This document shows positions 49,610-60,074 of a stretch of DNA of 64,000 bases, piece after piece (position 1 is the first letter of the stretch; the number at the start of each line of letters is the position of its first letter). This stretch comes from Ascidia mentula (lineage: Eukaryota > Chordata > Ascidiacea > Phlebobranchia > Ascidiidae). The stretch spans positions 9,809,001 through 9,873,000 of the forward strand of contig OX387202.1 of NCBI GenBank assembly GCA_947561715.1, read 5' to 3'. A model generated the notes under the pieces. It saw nothing but the letters and a program-made list of their open reading frames with translations, was not told the origin of the DNA and did no database searches. A program made the position numbers and the translations under genes.

Positions 49610-50405
49610 CCAGTTAAAGTGTATATGACGCGGCCATGGCAACTTTGCGTAAAACTAAAGGTACATCTACAAAAAACATATATCCAAAGTTTTTTTGTTC
49701 TACGTCAACTAAAAAATGTAGAAAACTGCACGAAAAGTAACGGCGACCGAAAATCGTCAACCTTTTGCGATGTGGCAAAAATGCATTGTTTAGATAGGAG
49801 AAGGCACGCCCGACCCGTACACCAAGAATAAAACCTGATCGGGTTTCGTGCCCAGGACATCCTGGGTTCAAATCCCGGTGTGGTCAAAAAAAAGAAGGCT
49901 CCTTATATTCCAGATATCGAATAGTTTTCATAGGAGAATCCACAGATTACGTTATCTCAAAGGTCAGGACAAGGTTTTCCATCACACAAAAATATGTCAC
50001 TGTGACGTCACAAACTATTTATCCCTAATAACCGGAGGACCAAAGAGCATAGCAGCAACGACTTTACTCTGTACTTCGATAAGACGGGGATGTTGCGTTT
50101 CTTTCCTCAGTGATATTACATGACGTCATTTTGGGTGTGATGTTCATACTTTTGTACTTTACTTTTGTGTTGACTTTAATTTGATGATTCCAACATTTCT
50201 AGTATCGAACTATATTGCGAAAAATGCATTGGCGGTTGATTGTGGCGAATTAAAAAAAAATCATTTGTGACGCGAACTCGTAGGCAACGCTACTGCCAGG
50301 CAAAAAAAGGTACTATGACAGAATTACTGTGTTGTATAATCAGCTAACTTGGTCGTCGGCCTTTCTCGGCGGTCTTTGCCAGCCTCAAAATTAAATTAAC
50401 CTACT
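49610..50405 (-). repeat. Inverted copy of the array's dispersed repeat
   Basis: The reverse complement matches 20,388-21,125 and its sisters, including the CRE-like palindromes and the AAAATGCATTG area. It is more diverged than the array copies are from one another, and is split by a retroposed tRNA-like insert at 49,806-49,892. Confidence 0.7.
49806..49892 (+). repeat. Retroposed tRNA-Arg-like sequence
   Basis: The 3' part has a T-arm (CTGGG, TTCAAAT, CCCGG) and the end TGTGGTC, followed by eight A. The anticodon loop reads TTTCGTG, which gives TCG (Arg). AGAAGGC flanks both sides (49,799-49,805 and 49,893-49,899), a target-site duplication. The array homologues of the surrounding repeat lack the insert. 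The 5' half does not fold well, so it is a decayed retrocopy or SINE and not an active tRNA gene. Confidence 0.75.
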
Positions 50406-50597
50406 TCTATCGACATTCTGAAAGAAGCAGTTACTAGATGTATTAAATGTAGCCGCCCCCAAAACTATGCATTGTTTTGGCTAAAGCAACCATGGAGATA
50501 TATTTATTCCCGCTACGTTTCGCTTCAATCAATTTTCACAAGTTGCCATCTTTATTTATTATTTGTCATGGTTATTTGAAGTTTAGACAAAATAATT

Positions 50598-51884
50598 TTA
50601 TTCAAGACACATGATTTTTGTCGGTGGTTGCTTTTCAATCCCAGCTGGGTGGTTATTTCCTTCCTCATCCCAAACGAAACCCATTTTATTGATGTATTTT
50701 GCTCCAGCATTTACGAGAGCTTTTTCAGCGTATTGCGATGAACAGACAACAATATATAAGCTGCAACCTGCTTGCCGTACCAGCTCCATTTGTCTGCAAT
50801 AAGAGTTTTTTTTATTATTACAAGGTTTTAATTTTACACCAGCACTTACTTCTTGAATAAAGCTTCGGCAATTCCAAGTCTGGTGTAGGTTTGTGTGACG
50901 CACATTATTAACCCACGAACATAATCTCTGTCTCCTGCGTAGGCATTGATGTATTTTGTTGATTGATTGATCATCTTCGATGTAAAGAATATAATAAATC
51001 CCAATTATTAAAGTTTCACAGGCATAGCATGCAGCTAAGCTAAGCAGGATCAGACACTGGTTTGAACTCAAAACGCTGGGCTCACGCTCTAGCAACAGAG
51101 CTACGGTTGAACGGGGCATATTGTTGTCAACGTTCACCACCAGGCAACCTTCGCATAAACGTATGTAATCTCTACCACTATATCAGACAACGCAAAAGTG
51201 TTTCATTCAATCGCATGATTGTCAGGATCGTCCCACCGCGCAGGTCCGTACATGGCGATCACAGATATCGTATCTCAAGTTTTGCTGATATTTTAGGTAA
51301 AGATATATAGTGTATGAGCTAATAGTTTATCTGTTTGAGAAGTTTGCAGTAAAACATCATTAAATTTGAACCAAGCTAAAAACTTAATGTGAATTAAGTA
51401 GTCAGCACTAATCCTCGTAAAACTTACCTCAAAATACTGGGACACTTTGGGAGACATATCATGCACGGACAGTTGAAAGTTCCGTTTGTAAACGATGCAA
51501 ATTCCACATATTTTTCCACTTTTCACGTCGTACGCGCAAAGTCCAGGTGTTCTGAGGTAATGGTCCTGTTCGCACAATTAACAATAATCTTTAAAGTCGT
51601 TACATTATTTTCATGTGCAAGAAACAAAATTGAAGATAGAATATAGGAAATCAACGTTTATTGTTTCCAGTGAACTTAATAGATTCAAAGGATAATTTGC
51701 CAACCTTAATGATTTTAACAAACAAAGTTACGTCATCTTCTGAGAGCTGAAGTTTAACAGCAAATGGTTCAAGTGAGTAATATTGTTGTAGCAGTTTGTC
51801 GATTTCTGGCAGATCATCTTCAGTGGTTTGCCTCCAAGATATCAAGTAACTTGAATTTTTTAATTTTAGAACATTTTTGCTCAT
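50598..51884 (-). CDS. GNAT-family N-acetyltransferase, copy A
   Basis: Four exons (51,705-51,884, 51,428-51,565, 50,850-50,974, 50,598-50,793) join in phase to 212 aa. The N-terminal part (ISWRQTTEDDLPEIDKLLQQ) matches the start of GNAT folds. Residues near 125-150 (GLIMCVTQTYTRLGIAEALF) form the beta4 strand and the acetyl-CoA pyrophosphate loop, with the usual Arg/Gln at the loop start replaced by Thr. The strand and helix that follow (GCSLYIVVCSSQYAEKALVN, then AGAKYINKM) fit the C-terminal half. Length and pattern resemble arylalkylamine or dopamine N-acetyltransferase-like enzymes, but the substrate cannot be told. It has the same orientation as GCAT copy A, 2.4 kb upstream of it. Confidence 0.8.
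51030..51120 (-). repeat. Decayed tRNA-like SINE head in a GNAT intron
   Basis: On the minus strand, GTAGCTCTGTTGCTAGAGCG is close to the A-box half of the SINE heads at 13,107 and 26,394, and GAGTTCAAACC is close to their B box. It is a decayed relative within intron 2 of the GNAT gene. Confidence 0.5.
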
Positions 51885-52463
51885 GTTCAATTGAGATTTA
51901 TTTTAACCAACTTGCAGGAAAAGTTACAACTAATGTATCAAGGTACCTAAAACGATCCTGCAATTGTACCAACCAGAGATTTTCTACATATAAAAATTGT
52001 TTGGTTGACCAAAACTGCTGTGCGGAAAACTGATTTCCTACCATCAGTACAGGAGGTGGCCGTTTATATTATACGAAACAACCTAACAACCTTTGAGATC
52101 TTAAGAACTTTAGAAATAAGAAATTAAAGTTTTTTTCAAAAGGAACAAAATGCTGAATATAATAAAAAAACTTTTGTCCAACATTAACCTAAAAAACTTA
52201 GGCTTTTATGCTGACTTAGCTTTTCATCCGGCCCCAAAAGAACAAAATACTAAATGTATTTGACGGTGATTGTATAGTCACCACAAAGTGGAAGTCTTTG
52301 CTTGGCCGTTTGGTCGGCAAAGTCGTCTGCTAGTCACGCCAGCTGTACTGATGAGACCTTATAGGTCAAAACAGTTGCCCATCTGTATGCAGCTTACACT
52401 ATTTATATATCATATGCAATTTTGTTCTCATTTTCTTTTCTCATTTTCTGAATTTAAATCTGA
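51885..52463. other. Stretch upstream of GNAT copy A
   Basis: No gene is supported. The GNAT promoter should be here. Confidence 0.5.
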
Positions 52464-52709
52464 TCAGCTTTCAGATACATTCCCAACAGAGACAACAAGG
52501 TCGACCCCACATTTCAAAATACCAGCCATGGATAGAACTGATACAGGAGTATCCAACATATCTTCTAGTCTAAGGAAGTTAATAATATTTGTCAAGTCCA
52601 GTTTCCCTATTTCACAGTTGTTCTCTTCTTTGTGGCAAACGCCATCTGGGGCCATAGATATAGAAACACAAAACAACGAACACGCAGCAAAGTTCTTAAT
52701 GTAAAGCAT
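52464..52709 (-). CDS. Possible small secreted protein, unassigned
   Basis: An open frame of 81 codons from an ATG at 52,709 begins with a hydrophobic stretch resembling a signal peptide (MLYIKNFAACSLFCVSISMA). Three further cysteines and a leucine-rich middle (LDLTNIINFLRLEDMLDTP) follow. I recognise no family. It may be one exon of a larger gene or a chance frame. Its second copy, if any, would lie beyond the window. Confidence 0.3.
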   Translation of the reverse strand: MLYIKNFAACSLFCVSISMAPDGVCHKEENNCEIGKLDLTNIINFLRLEDMLDTPVSVLSMAGILKCGVDLVVSVGNVSES

Positions 52710-52745
52710 TTTTAGTGATTTATGCTTTTGTAAACAATATAACAC

Positions 52746-53699
52746 ATTCTGTTTATCGTTGGGGTATCAGAAGTGAATGTAACCAAAGTTTCGCTTATTT
52801 GGCACGCGAACAGCTTGATGTAGTGTAAACTTCACTCAAGCGTTCGTAGGCGCGCACCGAAGCGTGTCGATTGCTTTTTTTGATGTTTAAATTGGTGCTT
52901 TGTGGAACTTTCTTTCCTTGGTTAATATTGTATGCTTCCTAAATGCGGTCAGATATGTGTCATTTGAAAAAAATGCCTTTTAGGCATTGAGTATGGTTCC
53001 GTTTATAATTATAATAAGTTAGTAATTTGTTACAAAATACACGTCCAACCATAAGGTGGTGGTGATGACAGCCTAATACCAAACAACTTCGTGTTGTAGG
53101 TTACTTACGACATACCTGGTAGCTGCACAGAAAACTAATCAATAAAGAATGCTGCTGTGTGCATTCAGAGTATATATCATACCAAACATTTGTATAACGT
53201 TTACCTAAAACACATAAACCTGAGCACCAGGAACGTAGTTCTTTGATTTAAACCACTATAACATATTAATTAAACATAGCTATAGCCCGTCTTTCTAATA
53301 GACACTGTACTCGATCAAGCGCCAACGGAAATCTTTAAACTTTATTTCACCACAACTTGCTGAAATCATATATTGCTAAATAAAGTCTCGTGAAAATCTA
53401 AATTTTTTTCAGCACTACCTAGACTCTGCTGTACAACTGACTAAGTTGTCGTGGTTTGATATCTAAGCACGTGCAGACTTTGCTGAATTCTACTTGTGCG
53501 GTTATCACGCTTGGTCAACAGCCCATCACATGCCATGTGTTCAGGCAAATCGGAAATAAGAGCAAAATTTACTTGCGACAGGATGGGCTTTATTTCCATA
53601 TTCTTAATAATAAGGAAAACATATCATAACCATTTAATTCAATTCAAACAATTCATCAAAGGAGATATTTGATGAAAAAATAAATTTATTTAAAGTACT
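52746..53699. other. Gene-free stretch left of the BEL/Pao fossil
   Basis: No coding domain, RNA or clear repeat boundary is seen. Confidence 0.5.
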
Positions 53700-55480
53700 T
53701 GTGACACGGAAAAATAAAACATATTCATAACTAATCTAAGAGATGGTCATACCTTTAAAATATTTTTATCGAAAAAAGTAGCTTGACACGGCGACTATAG
53801 TTTCTGAGATACAGCTGATCAAGGTCGCATTTTTACCCCTGCAAACGAAATCGTGCGAAAGCTAGATTATTGTTGCGTGACGTCACAGAAGTCCCTTTTA
53901 TCGTGCGAGTGCTGTCAAAACTTGTTTGTGTAGTTTTGCATTAAACAGGGCATAACAAGTGAACACGTGCAACAAACGAATTTTGATGTTAATTTGAGTG
54001 AAAAACCGTCTGCATTTTTGCAAATTCATGTGAAAACCGTCTAAAAATTCGAGCATTTTGCACGCAGACAAATCAAGCGTACATCGCTATTCCCATTTAT
54101 TCAAAAGTAAGTCGTTTGCCTGATGCTGGCAATAATTTTCAATGTGACTAAAATGGTGATCCCATGGAATATTGGACGATCATTCGTAACTTCAAAGCAC
54201 ATGTTGCTGCTAAGTTTCATTCAGAAGAGTTGTGTTTGGTTTATCTATTGCAACATTGTGATGATAAAGTGCGATTAAAAATTGACCACTTAACAAAAAG
54301 ACCTGTCGAGGGTTACCGTCAAGCCCGTCATACCCGTCAAAAGCTTTTCCGGAGCACGGACAGCCCCACATTATTGCAAATACTTGTGAGAAGCATCTCA
54401 AGAAGAGTCGTTTTAAGGTGATCAACCAGACAAGGCTGATGCAATTTGCAGACCTGCTGGAAGGTGTCTTTCTACGTTGAAGGACATCAACGAATATGTT
54501 GGTTTGAACTCACTCAATACGATGTTGCAGCGGATCGACAAGTTGACTTACCGCTTACTGGAACGATGGATTAAACGATCGGTTGAAGTTCTTCATCGAA
54601 CAAATCGCGAAGCCATGTTTATACATTTCGTTCGGTTTGTTTTGAATCGTGCTGAGGTGGAAATTCTCTTTACGGCAGTAGGATTATGGGATCTAGACGT
54701 GACAAGGAGTTCGTTTAGCCTATAAGAAAGACTAAAGCAGTTGCGTCGCTGTTGACCCGATAGAAGTTCAACAGCTTCAAATGGAAAGGTCATCGCTTCA
54801 TGGCTTGGCAAAGTGCTTCGACTTAAAGCGCAAAACGTATTCCGAACGAATATAGTTTGTTACCGGAAAAAATGCGAGGGAAAGGGTTGTTCAAGTCACT
54901 ACCATCATACTTTGCTGCACAAACGCGTCCTAAATGTGAAGCCAGAGACTGCAGCGTCGCCTGTTGTACCAGAGAAGGTTGCTTCGTACTCATTGATAAC
55001 CTCTTCCAGTGGCGAAGAGTGTTCTGAGGACGTGTATCAGTGCGTAGTTCCGGTCCAAGTAAAATACAAGGGCCGAAAGGTTTTGACTTACGCGTTTTTT
55101 ATTATCGGATCTACAGAAATCTGTTGAACAAAAGGTTTGTCGACGCTTTGGGCATGAAAGGTTAAGCAAAGGAGATTGTTCTACAAACCCTCACCGATGA
55201 CGCTAGAGAGCATGCGGGTGTTTCAGAGAGTTTCTCTGTTTCCCCTGTGGGCGGTGGAGAGGAGATAGTTCTCCAGAAGGTGATATCCTTTGATGAAATT
55301 CCAGTACGACAAATCATGTTTTTACTCTCAAAGATCTCCTTGGCACAACACATTTACGCAACATAAATTTTCCATCAATCGAGGGAGGTACCGTAACGTT
55401 TTTAATTGGTTTGGATAATCCAGACGCGCTATTCATCCAGGAAATGCGTTAAGGTCCAAAAGACAAACCGTTTGCTGTCA
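53700..55480 (+). mobile_element. BEL/Pao LTR-retrotransposon fossil
   Basis: A leader-like stretch (53,700-54,160) is followed by gag-like sequence with FHSEELCLVYLLQHC and KRPVEGYRQA, the pattern of BEL/Pao gag proteins. Near 54,950-55,350 comes sequence like the Pao protease region. The copy is partial and clearly broken in several places. No reverse transcriptase, integrase or paired LTRs were found. It is of moderate age. Related leader sequence lies in unit 2 at 19,860-20,285. Confidence 0.7.
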
Positions 55481-55549
55481 AAACACCATTCGGATGGCAC
55501 TGTTTGGTCCCTCTATGTTTCCGTCTGCTTTATCGAAATGTCAGCTGAA

Positions 55550-55796
55550 CTTTGTTAAATCACGTCATAGCGTGGACGATATACGGGTAATGGTCTTGCA
55601 AAAAGTCAAAGGGAAATCAAGACTTGCAAGGAAAACGACCGAACAACACCACATTGATCGCTCCAGTTCCATCAACGACGGCCTCAACAGAGATTGGGGG
55701 TTCAAACACTACGATGCCGCAACACGACGATGCAAACTAACGAAAGCATATCGTTTCATAGTGCCTTTTTTCTTTCACTGCCTTGCGCTTGTTGGT
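55550..55796 (+). mobile_element. PLE GIY-YIG C-terminal fragment
   Basis: The plus strand encodes SRHSVDDIRVMVLQKVKGKS and GLNRDWGF, as in the fragments at 48,902-49,379 and 62,580-62,864. It ends at about 55,796, exactly where homology between the two GCAT segments begins, so it marks the left edge of the second duplicated segment. Confidence 0.7.
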
Positions 55797-56747
55797 TCTT
55801 CTTAAATTTGGTTGAAATTAGAAGGTGCGACGGCCTAACTTTGTCGTGTTTTCTGAACATATGCAGACAAATACTCTACTTATGCCGATATAGTCCAGGG
55901 ATACTCCTGAGACTTTTAACTACTAAGTAGTCTCTAAGTGGTCGATGAGTCTACTTATCTTTATTGACTCTATTATGTACCGACAGAGTATTATATTGTG
56001 GAAATATAACTGCGTATAACTGCTGTATATGGAGCTGAGGTAACGATGGAAAATAAAAAAACATTCAATACGGAAAATAAATAAATCAGCCAATGGTTCT
56101 CAACGTTTTGTGATTCTTGTACCACATACAGTATATCTTAAAGTCCGTAGCCCTCTGTTCATCATTCAAAAACGAACATAGTAAGCAAGTTATAAAAATA
56201 TTAGTGTAAAGTTGCTAGCCAGCAACGGCAAAGCAATAATGTATGCAATCTGTGACGAAATAGTACAGTGAACAAATGGCATTATGATGTCACAATGTCA
56301 CCACACTAGACAAATGGCTACCAAGAATGGTAATGTTATTTTTTTGTACCGTAATTATGGCTTCCCAAACTGGGGGCCTCTCGATAAATTGTATGGATAG
56401 CAAACAGTGCAACACTTAAATGTACGATTTAACAAACTGTACGCATCCAAGCAAGTGTACTGGGGCTGGGCCACTGTATTTAGAAGTGCCAAATAATAGC
56501 TGAACAAAATTACTACACCTGCATTGCACTTTCAAATGTTCCTGAGCCCTGGATTTTTTTCAGTTGTTTCATCAAAATAAAATAAAATGACTGTTTCAAC
56601 AAAATATTTTACATTTAGTTCTATGTCGAAACAAGAGGATTCTTGGACAATGGTAATCAATCGAGAGAGGCCCCGAGCGAAAGTTTAGGAAGCAGTGTAA
56701 TACATTGTTGTGATTGGTCCGAATGTCATAAAACAGGGGTCTTAAGT
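55797..56747. other. Region downstream of GCAT copy B
   Basis: This is homologous to 44,231-44,941, apart from about 320 bp near 56,215-56,535 that copy A lacks. A hAT-like terminus lies near 56,092. No gene is supported. Confidence 0.6.
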
Positions 56748-59700
56748 TTATGGCAAGACTTTGTGCTTTTTTCCAGATTTGATGAAAGCATCAATACCTT
56801 TGTCGATATCTTCGGAAGTATGTAGTGCAGAGATTTGAACACGTATTCTCGACTTACCGAGAGGTACAACAGGGTATTCAATTCCCAAAACAAACACACC
56901 TGTGTATGGAAAAAAAAGTTTAAATAACTTCAAAACAGTTACAAACATCAATGCAAACCCTCTTGGTGGAGGTCGTTCATCATATCACGAATTCTCATTT
57001 CATCAATCATCACTGGACATATTGGGTGATCACCACCGAGGATTGTAAATCCAGCTTCGGTCATACGATGCCGGAATCTTTACATGTGAAAATATTCATG
57101 TACGCCCAACAGGTGTTCTACTGTCAATTTTTTTTGTACCAAATTACCTCTTAGACTTTTCCATAACCATCTTCGCAAGTTCATTATTATCCATGAGTAA
57201 GTCGACAGCTTTGCTCGCACAACTGGCTACTAGGGGCGGTAGAGAGACTGTGTAGTTATACGTACGGGATGTTTTTCTCAAAAACTCTATGAGGGATTTT
57301 GGTCCTGTTGTGTAACCACCTGCGGAAAATGTGATGTTTTTTTGTTTTAAGTAACGTAATTTCACCCTTTACCTGATCCACACCCAAATGCCTTTCCCAA
57401 GGTCGAATTAATCAAATTTATTTTGCCACTAACACCAAGCAGTTCTTCTGTACCCCTGCAATGGAAAGGATAAGCAGAATATGTTGCCAGAATATGTAAA
57501 ATGTTTGTGACGTTTAACGTAGTGTATGTTGTCACGCTTGTTAAAGTGATTTGTTTGTTTTAATACTCGCCAGAAATGTTTCCATATGTATTTTAGTTAC
57601 AACATGAAGGAAGAATACAACATTTTGCTTCAAGGCTTACATTTATATATTTTGACCCAAAATAAGTCAACATCCATAGAAATATATTTCAAAAGATTTG
57701 GAACATGTTATTTATGGCAAGTATTACAACATCCATAACAAATATAGAATTAATGTGGTCTATTTGGTCGGAGTGGTCTAATTGTCTAAGGTTTCCAAAC
57801 CTTTCGGTACGCGGACCCCCATGCGCGAATTTGTTAATTTCTAGGTCTTAATGTGTGGGACGTAATAGAAAACAAAAAACACGTATTTACGCAACAACCT
57901 GAAAAGCTTGCTAAATATTTCGCGATGTATTCTCAGTACCCATATTCAGAAAGTCCTATTATAAATGATCATTCTACTTTATTAGTGATCACACTAAAAT
58001 AAGCAAAAGAAAAACTGAAAAAAAAAGAATGACCTGCCAGTGTCTCCAATTAAACCTGTGGCGTGGCATTCATCAACAAATACCATAGCGTCATATTTGT
58101 CTGCAAGGTTACATATTTCCACCAATGGAGCAACATCGCCATCCATAGAAAAAACACCATCGGTTGCAATTAGACGACGTCTGCATTTCTGTGCATCAAT
58201 TAGTTTTTTTTCAAGGTCCTCCATGTCTACATGCTTGTATCCGTACTTTGTGGCCTTACAAAGGCGAATGCCATCGATTATGGAGGCATGGTTCAGCTCA
58301 TCAGAAAAAACAGCATCTTTCTGGTAAAGGTTTGCAATTGTAAAGTTGCAGAATCAATACCTGATGAAGTTTCGTCGAATGGCAGACGAAATGTCGTAAC
58401 AATACAGCACGTAAATTTTATGCCAGAAGAGCAGTACATGTTAAATAGTAAAGATAGTGTTTCAACATTGGATCGGATTATGGTAATGCTTAATGCATAA
58501 ACTTTTGAATACATACCGTTCAAATTTTAATGGACTCACGAATAGTGTTAGGAAACATACATTCAACGTAGAGCGTGTACAATTCATACTACATATTTTC
58601 GTATAACCTGTCGTATTTGGGGCTTTGATGTTTTATATTTCCCTGACCCCGTTTTACAAACATTTGACTGAGACAGACAGGATGACAAATTCGTTTGAAA
58701 AAATTAATTTTATGCAGTGTCTGTCGATATACCCACGAACACCCTATTCGGAAATAACCTAACATTTACGTATGACAAAAGGTTAGAACTGTTTAAAGTA
58801 GGGTAATACTCCGAAAAAAATACAAGGCTAAGATGCACCCGATCTCATGTCTCCCTGGATAATTTAAATACTAAAACATAACCATATGCCATTGGATAAT
58901 GTAGTTGTACAAACTCAATACCTCTGACAATAGAACTAGAAACAATCCAGTGTTAGCTGAATAGCAGTTCATGTACAACATAGTATCCTCTGTGCCGTGG
59001 AAATCTGAAATCTTTCTCTCCAATTCCTTGTGTATAGGCTGAGTTCCACCAGTAAGACTATAATATGTTTAAAAGTTAACTTGAGGAAAATGTAAATAAG
59101 AAGACAGGCATCGGCCTGTTCTGTTTGGTGGTACCGAAGGATCTGTATCTTAGGAACATAACTGACGGTTTTGTAAATCTTCAATACAAAACAAATAGCC
59201 AATACAAACAACCGTACCATTTTGCCGACTCGCCTGCATTTTACACTGAAAATGATTGTAGTATAACAATCGAAACATCTGTATCATGAAATTCTCGACT
59301 ATTGCATTGGCTATTTTGTTTGTATTGAAGATCTGTATCTTCTTGTCAGATATCCAAAATTACTCACAAACGAGAGGCAGACGATAAATTATATCAGAAT
59401 AATTACCCAAACAGAAGATGCCCTTAGGCAAAAGTAATATTTCTGTTGATTTTGAAGGTAAAATATCGCACTGATGCTGATCGTCTGCAACTCTTTTCTA
59501 AATAGTTTTGGATATGTTCAGTTGATATCCTTATGAAAGCATGTTTTTGCCTGAAAGGGACCGCAAACTTACCGGGCCGAACTTGCGCCAACCCCGTAAT
59601 CTCGCCAAGCTTGTTCTCCTGCAGCCAATACATCTGGGTGGCGGGACAAACCCAGGTAATCACTACCACAAAAGTTCATAAATTCACGACTGGTGTTTTC

Positions 59701-60074
59701 TAATCGCAATACAGCTCCTGTAAATAGGTTTTTGTTGCTGTGATAATCAGGATATTCTACGATATTTTTGATGCACATGGTAACGTAACAATAGAAACAC
59801 TGCTTTGGAATTTAGATCTTTGAAAGAATCTTTGAAAACAATTTACTACAGCTTTTCTGCAGCGAAAAAATTAATGAAATGTTAATGTACCTTGTTTCTT
59901 TGTTGATACATGTTCCTGGTATAGGTCTTTATTTCGTTTTCCAACAATACTGCTGGTCTGTCGTTTTATCCTTTCCATGCTGTCTTCGGCCGGGTAACAT
60001 TTTGAAGAAATGCATCTCCGCGTTGTTCCACCATAACGCAATAGGTTGCTCCCAACAGTTTTTCCAAAAATCAT
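56748..60074 (-). CDS. GCAT: Glycine C-acetyltransferase-like alpha-oxoamine synthase, copy B
   Basis: Eight exons (59,891-60,074, 59,573-59,717, 58,922-59,057, 58,034-58,320, 57,373-57,455, 57,148-57,319, 56,959-57,077, 56,748-56,899) join in phase to 425 aa with exactly the exon lengths of copy A except the first. The same motifs are intact, including the PLP lysine in NSTLGKAFG. The N-terminus ([20 protein letters not shown]) is basic and free of acidic residues, as expected of a mitochondrial presequence, the known location of GCAT. Differences from copy A are spread along the protein (for example [15 protein letters not shown] against [15 protein letters not shown]), so the duplication is not very recent. 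Copy B keeps what looks like the ancestral start. Confidence 0.92.

Noticed and set aside
44942-51884. GCAT and GNAT as a tunicate-type operon
   Set aside because: The gap between the GNAT stop and the GCAT start is 2.4 kb and holds repeats, too long for an operon; no trans-splice evidence can be seen.
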